Shown one piece after another: positions 7,590 through 15,878 of a stretch of 46,307 bases of DNA. Source of the stretch: Erysipelothrix sp. (lineage in GTDB: Bacteria; Bacillota_I; Bacilli_A; Erysipelotrichales; Erysipelotrichaceae). The position numbers and the translations under genes are program-made. Position 1 is the first letter of the stretch, and each line of letters begins with the position of its first letter. Where the stretch lies: positions 1 to 46,307 of the forward strand of contig DUUI01000019.1 of NCBI GenBank assembly GCA_012841625.1. The letters run 5' to 3'. The notes under the pieces were generated by a model that was not told where the DNA came from, searched no databases, and saw only the letters and a program-made list of their open reading frames with translations.

Positions 7590-9371
7590 ATGAAAAAATT
7601 AAAAATACTATATAAATTAATGGGGTCTTCAAAAATCTACTTACCCATAATGTTTATTACAACAGCAATTGTTGTCTTCACAGGTTTAATCAATCCAATC
7701 ATTTTAAGTTTTGTTTTAGATAATGTAGTTCAAAATGAGCCAGTCACCAATCCAATTCTTTCTTTTGTTGTTGAAAAATTCGGTGGTATTCAATCCTTTA
7801 GAAGTAATCTTTGGTTAGCTGGGGTATTAGTCCTCATCTTTGCGTCAATTGCAGCAGTTGCTCAATTTATTAGAGGCAAATCAAATGGCATCACCTCTGA
7901 AACGGTTGCTAGAAATTTACGAAATCAATTGTATGATCACCTGCAATATTTACCGTATTCGTATCATCAGAAAACCCAAACAGGGGATATGATTCAACGA
8001 GTCACATCCGATGTAGATACCATCAGACGCTTTTTAGCAAATCAAATTTCAGAATTTAGTTTTGGTATTTTAACGATAATCATCGCTGGCATTATTTTAT
8101 TTTCAATTCATGTTCAACTTGCTTTATTATCATTAATATCAATCCCTTTTTTAATCTTGTATGCTTATTTCTTTTTTAAGTCAATGCAAGTAGCCTTTAA
8201 AGCAAGCGATGAATCAGAAGCTTTTTTAACGACCGTTTTACAAGAAAATGTAGACGGCACACGAGTCGTCAAAGCCTTTAATAGAGAGCGATATGAACTT
8301 GAGAAATTCACAGAAGCAAACATTGATCATCGTGACAAAACCGTCCACATGATTAAATTACTAGGTCAATATTGGGGCATAAGTGATCTTATCGTACTTG
8401 TTCAATCTATGATTACAATGTTGGCTGGTTTATATTTTGCCCATAATAATCTAATCACTGTTGGAGAATTTATTATTTTTGTCTCCTATATTTCATTTAT
8501 TCTGTATCCAATCCGTCAACTCGGTCGCATTCTTTCAGACTTTGGTAAGGTTTCAGTGTCAATGGATCGACTTTTAGAAATTCTAGAGTCACCTATAGAA
8601 GACGTTGAAACGGGCTTAACTCCAGAAATTAAGGGTAATATTGTTTTTGATGAAGTAAGCTTTCACTATGAAGATGGATACAATGATGTACTCATGGATT
8701 TAACCTTTGAAATTAATCAAGGTCAAACCGTCGCTATTATGGGACCAACCGGGTCAGGTAAATCAAGCCTCGTTCATTTGATGACTAAGCTCTATGATTA
8801 CAATGGACATATTTATTTAGACGGGGTTGAGTTAAAGGAAATTCAATCAAGGTATCTAAGAAAACATGTCGGCTTAGTTCTTCAGGAACCATTTTTATTC
8901 TCAAAAACAATCTATGAAAATATTCGACTCGCAAATCCAATGGCTGATATGAGTAAAGTATCATGGGCCGCCCGCATCGCAAGTGTTGATCAAGTTATTA
9001 GTGAATTTGATCAAGGATACGAAACAATGGTTGGTGAGCGCGGAGTGACTTTATCAGGAGGTCAGAAACAAAGAATTGCGATTGCTCGGGTTATTATCAA
9101 TGAATGTCCTATTTTAATCTTTGATGATTCATTAAGTGCGGTTGATGCTCAAACAGATGCCAATATTCGAGCGCAACTTAATGAGATGGCACAGAAAACA
9201 ACTACCATCATCATCACGCATCGGGTCAACTCTGCTATGAATGCAGACAAGATTTTGGTGCTTGATGAAGGACGAATTATTCAAGAAGGATCGCATGATG
9301 AACTAATTGATAAGCCAGGACTGTACCAAGAGATTTATAAAATTCAAGAGGGAGCAGAACAATATGTATGA
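7590..9371 (+). CDS. ABC exporter half-transporter, subunit with degenerate catalytic site
   Basis: Half of a heterodimeric type IV ABC exporter (BmrC/LmrC/TM287-like), 593 residues. Six membrane helices lie in residues 1-320, with the nucleotide domain after that. Walker A GPTGSGKS starts at residue 385 and the signature LSGGQKQR is canonical. The Walker B is IFDDSLSAVD, with Asp513 in place of the catalytic Glu. In this family one subunit normally carries that change, so this is the non-hydrolysing partner of the pair. The gene overlaps the second half-transporter by 8 nt. The ribosome site before 7590 is weak (AGAAAG). Substrate is unknown; drugs, lipids or peptides are all possible. Confidence 0.93.
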   Translation: MKKLKILYKLMGSSKIYLPIMFITTAIVVFTGLINPIILSFVLDNVVQNEPVTNPILSFVVEKFGGIQSFRSNLWLAGVLVLIFASIAAVAQFIRGKSNGITSETVARNLRNQLYDHLQYLPYSYHQKTQTGDMIQRVTSDVDTIRRFLANQISEFSFGILTIIIAGIILFSIHVQLALLSLISIPFLILYAYFFFKSMQVAFKASDESEAFLTTVLQENVDGTRVVKAFNRERYELEKFTEANIDHRDKTVHMIKLLGQYWGISDLIVLVQSMITMLAGLYFAHNNLITVGEFIIFVSYISFILYPIRQLGRILSDFGKVSVSMDRLLEILESPIEDVETGLTPEIKGNIVFDEVSFHYEDGYNDVLMDLTFEINQGQTVAIMGPTGSGKSSLVHLMTKLYDYNGHIYLDGVELKEIQSRYLRKHVGLVLQEPFLFSKTIYENIRLANPMADMSKVSWAARIASVDQVISEFDQGYETMVGERGVTLSGGQKQRIAIARVIINECPILIFDDSLSAVDAQTDANIRAQLNEMAQKTTTIIITHRVNSAMNADKILVLDEGRIIQEGSHDELIDKPGLYQEIYKIQEGAEQYV

Positions 9372-11187
9372 AGAAGATTTTCAGATAGAGAAAGTTAATC
9401 TCTCCTTATGGAAGCGCATGTGGTCATTAATAATGGTGCACCGCAAAAAACTATATAAGTCATTTTTCGTCATGAGCATTGTTGCCTTAATTGACGTCCT
9501 TTTTCCAGTCCTCAATCGTTGGGCTATAGACACATTCATTAGAGAACAAAATTATGATACACTGGGCTATTTTATTGTTGCTAATGTTATTATGATTATT
9601 GTTCAGGCTTATACCGTTTATCTATTTATCTACAATAATGGCCAAATCGAAATGGATCTAAACACAGATTTAAGACAACGAAGCATGGTCAAGCTACAAA
9701 ACCAATCATTTTCTTATTACGATACTACCAATAGCGGTTGGATTGTAACAAGAGTCACTTCAGATATCGGTCGCCTCTCAGAAGTCTTTGCGTGGTGGTT
9801 AGTCGATGTCATCTGGGGACTCACGCTTATGGTTGGAGTCATTATTGTTATGGCGAGTATCAATTTAAAAATGTTACTTTGGACAATAATCATTATTCCT
9901 TTGATTGGAATCGTTTCATGGTATTTCCAAACTAGGATTTTGAAAAATTGGCGAGAAGTAAGAAAGAAAAACTCTCAAATAACAGCAGCATTTTCAGAAG
10001 GAATCATGGGTGCTAAAACAACAAAAATAATGGGCTTAGAAATACTCCACTTTAAACAATTCGATAAGTTCACAAGCTCAATGCATCGAAAATCAATTAA
10101 AGCGAGTGTTCTATCTTCAATCTATGGCCCAATTGTCACCTTCATTACGAGTATTTCAATTGCGTTATTGTTAGCAGATGGTGGAAATCAAGTCTTAGGC
10201 GGAGTGATGAGTGCGGGGACTTTAATGTTGTTTATTTCTTACGCAAATATATTCTTTCAGCCGATTAGACAAATAGCAGCAACTTTATCTGAACTTCAAA
10301 TGGCTCAAGCCAGTGCTGAGAGAGTATTGTCACTCCTAGATAAAGATATACAAGTTGTTGATACCCCAGAAGTTATTGAGAAATATGGGACTATTCTAGA
10401 GCCAAAACCCGAGAATTATGAACCATTAATTGGTAAGATTGAATTTAATAAGGTAGGTTTTTACTACAATCCAGCTGAAATTATTTTGGATGATTTTAAC
10501 CTAGTTGTAGAGCCTGGTCAAACGATTGCTTTAGTTGGAGAAACAGGCAGTGGGAAGTCAACATTAACGAATCTTATTTCACGTTTTTATGAACCAACCA
10601 AAGGACAGATTTTAATTGATGATATTGATTATAAAGAGCGTAGTTTAGGTTGGCTTCATTCAAATCTGGGGGTAGTTTTACAAGCACCGCATTTATTCTC
10701 TGGAACAATTGCTGAGAATATCAGATTTGGTAAACTAGAGGCTACTGAAGATGAAATTATAAAAGTAGCTAAAATGGTCGATGCCCATGAATTCATCATG
10801 CAAATGGATAAAGGCTATGAAAGTGAAGTAGGTGAGGGTGGTTCCCGTTTATCATCAGGACAAAAACAACTTATTAGCTTTGCTAGAGCCTTAATTGCGG
10901 ACCCATCAATCATTATTCTTGATGAAGCTACAGCCTCAATTGATACCCAAACAGAACATCGTATCTTAAAAGCGATCGAAGTATTATTAAAAGATCGAAC
11001 TGCGATCGTGGTGGCTCATCGTTTATCAACAATTGTTAATGCTAATCGAATCTTAGTCATCGATAAAGGTCAAATTGTTGAACAAGGGACCCATCAACAA
11101 TTATTAGAATTAGAAGGAACGTACTTTAATCTTTATAACAATCAATTTACTCGCCAGCAAGAAAATCAACTACTGCGGAGGCTATGA
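9364..11187 (+). CDS. ABC exporter half-transporter, catalytic subunit
   Basis: Partner of the preceding ABC gene, 607 residues (BmrD/LmrD/TM288-like). Membrane domain in residues 1-330; nucleotide domain with GETGSGKST, Walker B ILDEATASID with catalytic Glu521, and a relaxed signature LSSGQ at 496-500 instead of LSGGQ. Crossed with the partner, this gives one consensus ATP site (this Walker B plus the partner LSGGQ) and one degenerate site, the known arrangement of these heterodimers. ATG 9364 follows GAGGGAG at 9349-9355. An in-frame ATG at 9307 lies inside the previous gene and is rejected. The gene ends in a 12-nt gap before lspA. Confidence 0.93.
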   Translation: MYEEDFQIEKVNLSLWKRMWSLIMVHRKKLYKSFFVMSIVALIDVLFPVLNRWAIDTFIREQNYDTLGYFIVANVIMIIVQAYTVYLFIYNNGQIEMDLNTDLRQRSMVKLQNQSFSYYDTTNSGWIVTRVTSDIGRLSEVFAWWLVDVIWGLTLMVGVIIVMASINLKMLLWTIIIIPLIGIVSWYFQTRILKNWREVRKKNSQITAAFSEGIMGAKTTKIMGLEILHFKQFDKFTSSMHRKSIKASVLSSIYGPIVTFITSISIALLLADGGNQVLGGVMSAGTLMLFISYANIFFQPIRQIAATLSELQMAQASAERVLSLLDKDIQVVDTPEVIEKYGTILEPKPENYEPLIGKIEFNKVGFYYNPAEIILDDFNLVVEPGQTIALVGETGSGKSTLTNLISRFYEPTKGQILIDDIDYKERSLGWLHSNLGVVLQAPHLFSGTIAENIRFGKLEATEDEIIKVAKMVDAHEFIMQMDKGYESEVGEGGSRLSSGQKQLISFARALIADPSIIILDEATASIDTQTEHRILKAIEVLLKDRTAIVVAHRLSTIVNANRILVIDKGQIVEQGTHQQLLELEGTYFNLYNNQFTRQQENQLLRRL

Positions 11188-11193
11188 TATAAT
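11185..11193 (+). promoter_or_regulatory. Extended -10 element abutting lspA
   Basis: TGATATAAT at 11185-11193 is an extended -10 promoter whose expected start site, about 7 nt on, is the A of the lspA ATG at 11200. The only Shine-Dalgarno, GGAGG at 11177-11181, is 18 nt from ATG and would not be in this transcript. Confidence 0.5.
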
Positions 11194-11199
11194 ACTCAT

Positions 11200-11670
11200 A
11201 TGAAAAAAGAAAAAATAGTCGGATTAATTGTAATCTTTGGTCTCGTTATAGTTGATTTATTGAGTAAATCCTGGATCGAAGCAAATATAAATTTACACCA
11301 ACAAGTTGAAATAATACCAAATTTCTTTTGGCTCACGAATATTCGAAATACTGGAGCTGCCTGGTCTTTATTTGATGGCCAAGTTGGATTTTTAACACTT
11401 GTAAGCTTAGTTGCCAGTGTTGTCTTACTTTATGTGTATCTTCAAGATAAACAGTCAAAACTAGCAAACTTTGCTTTAGTCTTAATGATTGCTGGCACAA
11501 TTGGAAATTTTGCGGATCGATTAATATTTAATTATGTCCGAGATTTTCTGTCGTTTAATTTATTTGGCTATATGTTTCCCGTCTTTAACATTGCTGACTC
11601 CTTACTTGTTGTTGGGGTATTCCTATTAATTGTGGAGGTGTTAATTGATGAAAAACGTAGTCATAGATGA
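11200..11670 (+). CDS. lspA: Lipoprotein signal peptidase (signal peptidase II)
   Basis: Membrane aspartyl protease that removes signal peptides from diacylglyceryl-prolipoproteins. At 156 residues it is family-typical, with four hydrophobic helices. The two catalytic aspartates lie in the conserved blocks GNFADRLIFNYVRDF and FNIADSLLV. The family motif ITNIRNTGAAWS-like block is seen as LTNIRNTGAAWSLFDG. Its 3' end overlaps rluD by 23 nt, the same lspA-rluD order found throughout Bacillota. Translation from a leaderless or ABC-coupled message is possible, since no ribosome site lies at normal spacing. Confidence 0.96.
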   Translation: MKKEKIVGLIVIFGLVIVDLLSKSWIEANINLHQQVEIIPNFFWLTNIRNTGAAWSLFDGQVGFLTLVSLVASVVLLYVYLQDKQSKLANFALVLMIAGTIGNFADRLIFNYVRDFLSFNLFGYMFPVFNIADSLLVVGVFLLIVEVLIDEKRSHR

Positions 11671-12550
11671 ATCCAATGCAAATCAACGTTTAGATGTTTT
11701 TTGTGTTAGTATCAGTGATCTTTCTCGATCTAAAATTGCTGCTATGATTAAAGCAGGAGATATCTTAGTGAATAACGAAAAAACAAAGCCTTCATATGTC
11801 GTTGATGAAGATGATCTTATCACCATTCATCATCTACAAGCAGAGCCTTTGGATTTAGAACCCATAAAAATGGATTTAGAGATTATTTATGAAGATTCAT
11901 CGCTATTGGTTATAAATAAACCACAGGGTTTAATTGTCCATCCTAGCTCAACCAGCAAAGAACCAACACTTGTCCATGGTTTATTGGAGTATACGTCTTT
12001 ATCCGAAATTGGTAATGAAGCTTATCGTCCAGGCATTGTGCATCGCTTAGATAAGGATACAAGCGGCGCATTAGTTGTCGCAAAGAATGATGAAGCATAT
12101 GTCTTCTTAGCCAAACAATTGAAAGATAAAACAATGAAGCGTGTGTATTGGGTTATTGTCTCAGGTGTATTTCCACATCAAAGCGCTAAAGTTGATGCTC
12201 CTATAGGTCGCGATAAACATAACCGCCAACAAATGACTGTTACCCATATCAATGCGAAAGAAGCAGTGACTCATTTTCGTTTATTAGAGACGTTTAAGAA
12301 TCATTCACTGTTAGAAGCAAAACTTGAAACAGGACGAACCCATCAAATTAGGGTTCATGCCAAGTATATGAATTATCCTGTCTTTGGCGATTATGTCTAC
12401 GGACATCGTAAAGAAAGCGATGAAGCAGGCCAATATTTACATGCCAAACAATTGGAGTTCATCCATCCAAAAACTAAGAAGCTAATGACATTTGAGGCTC
12501 CTTTAAGCCAACGTTTTACTAACAAACTTGAGGAGTTGCGTAATGAATAA
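11648..12550 (+). CDS. rluD: RluD-family 23S rRNA pseudouridine synthase
   Basis: Isomerises uridines in rRNA helix 69 if it acts like E. coli RluD; relatives in Bacillota (YlyB) are less studied, so the exact site is inferred. Residues 1-65 are an S4 RNA-binding domain (RLDVFCVSISDLSRSKIAAMIKAGDILVN region). The catalytic domain has the HRLDKDTSG motif with the nucleophile Asp135, and later the TGRTHQIRVH block. It has 300 residues. ATG 11648 is chosen over TTG 11645 because GGAGGTG at 11634-11640 is well spaced. The stop overlaps the rhomboid gene by 8 nt. Confidence 0.94.
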   Translation: MKNVVIDESNANQRLDVFCVSISDLSRSKIAAMIKAGDILVNNEKTKPSYVVDEDDLITIHHLQAEPLDLEPIKMDLEIIYEDSSLLVINKPQGLIVHPSSTSKEPTLVHGLLEYTSLSEIGNEAYRPGIVHRLDKDTSGALVVAKNDEAYVFLAKQLKDKTMKRVYWVIVSGVFPHQSAKVDAPIGRDKHNRQQMTVTHINAKEAVTHFRLLETFKNHSLLEAKLETGRTHQIRVHAKYMNYPVFGDYVYGHRKESDEAGQYLHAKQLEFIHPKTKKLMTFEAPLSQRFTNKLEELRNE

Positions 12551-13790
12551 AACTCATCAGATTATTGCTATTAGATTAGCAGCCTTATTTAGCGAGAACT
12601 ATAATTTTGATTTAGTTCAAATCGAAGCTCAGACAGGCAATATCTTATTAACCCAACCGAAACATCCACGTTATCCATTTATCAAAATTATTCTTAATTC
12701 AGTCAATGATACCCAAGATAATGCAAGTGAAATGGTGAGGTCTATAAACAATCTTAATCGAATTAAAAGGGATCTAAACTTATTAACGTTTAGTTTTGTT
12801 GATGAAACCCAAGAAAGACCTGATCATCAAATCATAAATCTAACTCAGGAGAATATATTCTCACAGGAAGTATTAAACCATTTTCCAAGCATTAAAAATC
12901 TTTCATGGTTGATTAATGATGTTCAACAAGATTTACAACAGGCTGTAAATCGTATCAATCAAGCTGCCCTAAAAAATAGAAAGACCAGACAAAGACAACG
13001 TCTGTTCACTGGTTCAAAGGGTGCCTTAATAGTAATTGCGATTAACATTCTCATGTATTTACTTGGAATGTTTATAACATCAATTGCTGAAGAACCAACG
13101 ACGTATATGATTGCTTTAGGTGGAATCTATGTCCCATTTATTCAAGGTGCATATGAAATCCTGCGATTTATAATGGCTGGGTTTGTTCATGCCAGTCCGA
13201 CTCATTTACTGTTTAATATGTTGTCACTTTACAATATTTCAGTTTTATTAGAGAAAGTATATGGAACGAAGCGATTCATTATGGTCCTTCTGGTTTCAGT
13301 CATTGGTGGGAATCTATTTGTCTATATTGCGGATACACAGGCTGCTTTATCAGTTGGTTTATCGACTGGAATCTATGGTTTATTAGGATTATTAATTGTC
13401 TATTTATTTGAGAGCCAATTAATTAAAGCACCGATGCTTCGAAATCAATTGATATGGATAATTGGGATTAACTTAATGATTAATTTCTTACCAAACATCT
13501 CATGGCTTGGCCATCTAGGTGGATTTGTGACAGGTGTCTTTGCGGGTATAATTATTTCAAGAAAACCGACTTGGCAAACATTTAAAAAGAATGTTATTAT
13601 AGCGTCAATTATAGCGACATTATTTAGTGGATATCTAGCGATTAATAGACCAAGGCCTCAGAATTATTATGTTTTAAGTGATTTAGATGTTATTTCAGTA
13701 TGGCGTAAATTAGGGGTTAATTTCTATGCCGATTACTTAGAAGAAAGATTGAGTTATTATTATTTAATTGAAGGTGAAGGAGAAATCTAA
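12543..13790 (+). CDS. Rhomboid intramembrane serine protease, GluP/YqgP-like
   Basis: Membrane protease of 415 residues. The N-terminal 150 residues form a soluble cytosolic domain. Six or more membrane helices follow, starting near residue 160. The rhomboid residues are present: HLLFN in TM2, the nucleophile Ser274 in GLSTGIYG, and the base His324 in GHLGG. The large N-terminal domain and length match B. subtilis YqgP (GluP), which cleaves the Mg transporter MgtE; the substrate here is not known. ATG 12543 is used rather than in-frame TTG 12528, with GAGGAG at 12530-12535 as ribosome site. The gene ends in TAATG shared with the next gene. Confidence 0.93.
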   Translation: MNKTHQIIAIRLAALFSENYNFDLVQIEAQTGNILLTQPKHPRYPFIKIILNSVNDTQDNASEMVRSINNLNRIKRDLNLLTFSFVDETQERPDHQIINLTQENIFSQEVLNHFPSIKNLSWLINDVQQDLQQAVNRINQAALKNRKTRQRQRLFTGSKGALIVIAINILMYLLGMFITSIAEEPTTYMIALGGIYVPFIQGAYEILRFIMAGFVHASPTHLLFNMLSLYNISVLLEKVYGTKRFIMVLLVSVIGGNLFVYIADTQAALSVGLSTGIYGLLGLLIVYLFESQLIKAPMLRNQLIWIIGINLMINFLPNISWLGHLGGFVTGVFAGIIISRKPTWQTFKKNVIIASIIATLFSGYLAINRPRPQNYYVLSDLDVISVWRKLGVNFYADYLEERLSYYYLIEGEGEI

Positions 13791-14263
13791 TGATTATAAG
13801 TTGGGACCAATATTTTATGGGAATTGCTCATTTGTCGAGCTTTCGATCAAAAGACCCAAGCACTCAAGTAGGGGCATGCATCGTTAATCCAAATAACAGA
13901 ATTGTTGGGATTGGTTATAATGGCCTGCCAAAAGGCTGTGAGGATGATGTTTTTCCATGGGAAAGAGAGGGAGAGTTTCTTGATACGAAATATCCATATG
14001 TCGTCCATGCTGAGCTCAATGCGATTTTGAATTCAACTGTTAACTTAGAGAATTGTCGAATTTATGTTTCGTTGTTTCCTTGTAATGAGTGTACAAAAGC
14101 TATTATTCAATCTGGAATAACAGAGATTGTCTTTGAAGATGATAAATATCATCACACCAAGGAAGTCATGGCTTCTCGTAAAATGCTAGAAGCAGCAGGT
14201 GTTCGAACGGTGAGACTTAATGAAAAAGTTAGAATTAATGTTGAAATACTTGAAAACAATTAA
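13790..14263 (+). CDS. comEB: dCMP deaminase (ComEB-like)
   Basis: Zinc enzyme that deaminates dCMP to dUMP, feeding dTMP synthesis. It has 157 residues. The cytidine deaminase motif is intact: H73-A-E75 and PC98-NEC101, giving one His and two Cys ligands and the proton-shuttling Glu. An extra metal-ligand region typical of dCMP deaminases, [12 protein letters not shown], precedes it. The protein is named ComEB in Bacillus because the gene sits in the comE operon, but it is not a competence factor and no com genes are nearby. The start overlaps the rhomboid stop (TAATG). A bidirectional terminator follows. Confidence 0.95.
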   Translation: MIISWDQYFMGIAHLSSFRSKDPSTQVGACIVNPNNRIVGIGYNGLPKGCEDDVFPWEREGEFLDTKYPYVVHAELNAILNSTVNLENCRIYVSLFPCNECTKAIIQSGITEIVFEDDKYHHTKEVMASRKMLEAAGVRTVRLNEKVRINVEILENN

Positions 14264-14286
14264 AAACCACTAAATTAAGTGGTTTT
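14263..14286. terminator. Bidirectional terminator between comEB and rnhC
   Basis: Stem AAAACCACT (14263-14271) with AGTGGTTTT (14278-14286), loop AAATTA. T-runs exist on both strands. The repeat touches the stop codons of both convergent genes. Confidence 0.85.
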
Positions 14287-15139
14287 ATTTTGGGTTTATA
14301 CTCTCTTTAATTCGTTGTGTGTTTTTAAAGTGGACTTTAGCGACTCGATTTAATTCTTTAAGTGAATACTTGTTAACGAATCTAATGCCAAATTGATCAA
14401 CTTGAGCTCCTGCTCCTTTGGGAAAATTAATTTCATAGTGCTCTGATAGTTGTGTGAGTGCTTGTAAAAAAGTATAGCGGGCAATAATGGCTGCACAGGC
14501 CACGGAAATATATTTATCTTCAGCCTTTGTTTCAAAGGTGATGTGATTAATACCATAATCATCATTAAGATATTTGTAATAATTAGAAGCTGGTGTAAAC
14601 TCATCAACAATGACTAAATCAGGTAGTTTTCCACCAAGTTTTTCTCTTAAATGCTGGTATGCTTTTTGATGAAGCTGGGCTTTTATAGCGTTCATGTTTA
14701 GCTTTTTATGAACTTCATTATATTTTTCATTATCTAAAATCAATACAGAATAGGTAAGTAGTTTCATTATTTTAGGAGCAATGACTTTAATTTGAGCATC
14801 ACTGATTTGTTTTGAGTCCATGATGTTTAACTCTTTTAGAGCAGCAAGTTGTTTTTCTTCAACATAGGCAGCACAAACAACAACTGGGCCAAAGTAATCA
14901 CCAGTGCCAACTTCATCTGAGCCTGCTTGAGATATTTCTGCTTTTTCAAATTGTTGTGCGTACAATAAAGCATCGTCACCTGCAAAGACAACTTTACCGC
15001 TTTTATAGGCAGTTATTGTGCCATGATCGAGTTTTGCTTGAAAATGAGCATGGTCGATTTGACGCAGTGGATAGGCTTGCATCTGATGATGTAGAGTGTC
15101 TATTTGTGTTGGTGTTAATGTTAAGGTTTTTAGTTTCAT
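14285..15139 (-). CDS. rnhC: Ribonuclease HIII
   Basis: Degrades RNA in RNA-DNA hybrids. It has 284 residues and is the only convincing minus-strand gene here. The N-terminal TBP-like substrate-binding domain (about residues 1-65) distinguishes RNase HIII from HII. The catalytic DEVGTGD block lies at residues 75-81, with the downstream acids in NIMDSKQIS, LVIVDEF and AEDKYISVACAAIIAR. No ribosome site lies upstream of ATG, and TATGAT (15151-15156 on the minus strand) ends 11 nt before it, so the message may be nearly leaderless. Divergent from cvpA, as one half of the usual rnhC-cvpA-mutS2 cluster, without the zapA and polX genes usually found there. Confidence 0.95.
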   Translation of the reverse strand: MKLKTLTLTPTQIDTLHHQMQAYPLRQIDHAHFQAKLDHGTITAYKSGKVVFAGDDALLYAQQFEKAEISQAGSDEVGTGDYFGPVVVCAAYVEEKQLAALKELNIMDSKQISDAQIKVIAPKIMKLLTYSVLILDNEKYNEVHKKLNMNAIKAQLHQKAYQHLREKLGGKLPDLVIVDEFTPASNYYKYLNDDYGINHITFETKAEDKYISVACAAIIARYTFLQALTQLSEHYEINFPKGAGAQVDQFGIRFVNKYSLKELNRVAKVHFKNTQRIKESINPK

Positions 15140-15158
15140 GTGTAAAGTGTATCATAGA

Positions 15159-15187
15159 TTGAAAATAAGAGTGAAAAAGGTTACAAT
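15159..15187 (+). promoter_or_regulatory. Sigma-A promoter for cvpA-mutS2-uvrC-murI
   Basis: TTGAAA (15159-15164), 17-nt spacer, TACAAT (15182-15187). The first gene starts at 15213 behind AAAGGAGAG (15199-15207). Confidence 0.7.
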
Positions 15188-15212
15188 TATACAAGGTAAA
15201 AGGAGAGACCAT

Positions 15213-15878
15213 ATGATTGCTTTACAAGAATCTTGGGCACTTTATCTCAATATATTGGTAGCCCTCATATTTATTTTTTCTTTAGTATCGGGTTACCAAA
15301 AGGGATTGATTAAAGGAATTATAAGTTTAGTTAGAATGTTAATTGCGCTTATTGCAGCGAGCCTTTTAGCTGGACCTATGTCTAATGTATTTCCATTACA
15401 AAACTACCGAAATGTTACCATTGCTCAGGTGGTGACGGATGCACTTGAATACCATGGCTCTAAATTAATATGGTTTGTTGTGATTTTTATCGTTGCTTAT
15501 TTAGCGACAATGATTATTGAATGGGCGATGAGCTTTGTTGATAGTATTCCAATTATTAAATCGGTCAATCGTATTGCTGGTTTATTCTTTGGATTTATTC
15601 TTGCGTACTTCAAGCTTTATTTATTACTAATTGTTCTAGTGACTCCTATATTTAGAAATGCTCAACCATTAATTGATGCGAGTTACTTAAAATATGTTCA
15701 GAATACAAGTGGCATGATTGACAGTTTCGCAAATCATATTAATGAGAGTATAACGACTCAAAAAGCTGTTCGTAGTGAAGAGTTGGATACAAGTGAAGCA
15801 CAAACTTTAGAATCTATCTTAGAGAGTTATGGATTAAGTGAAGATCAAATTACTGAGTATATTGAAGGATTAAGATGA
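15213..15878 (+). CDS. cvpA: CvpA family membrane protein
   Basis: Membrane protein of 221 residues with about four hydrophobic helices in residues 10-150 and a charged C-terminal tail. The early motif SGYQKGLIKGIISLVRMLIA is typical of CvpA/YshB. Originally linked to colicin V export in E. coli; more recent work ties the family to envelope homeostasis, and its molecular role is unsettled. ATG 15213 is set by AAAGGAGAG at good spacing. The reading frame stays open upstream to 15096, but that stretch overlaps rnhC and has no start signal. The gene overlaps mutS2 by 4 nt (ATGA), as in many Bacillota. Confidence 0.9.
   Translation: MIALQESWALYLNILVALIFIFSLVSGYQKGLIKGIISLVRMLIALIAASLLAGPMSNVFPLQNYRNVTIAQVVTDALEYHGSKLIWFVVIFIVAYLATMIIEWAMSFVDSIPIIKSVNRIAGLFFGFILAYFKLYLLLIVLVTPIFRNAQPLIDASYLKYVQNTSGMIDSFANHINESITTQKAVRSEELDTSEAQTLESILESYGLSEDQITEYIEGLR

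Noticed and set aside
9307-9363. Longer start of the second ABC subunit
   Set aside because: It lies inside the first ABC gene and lacks a ribosome site; GAGGGAG directs ATG 9364.
15096-15212. N-terminal extension of CvpA by 39 residues
   Set aside because: It overlaps rnhC on the other strand and includes the promoter and ribosome site of cvpA.
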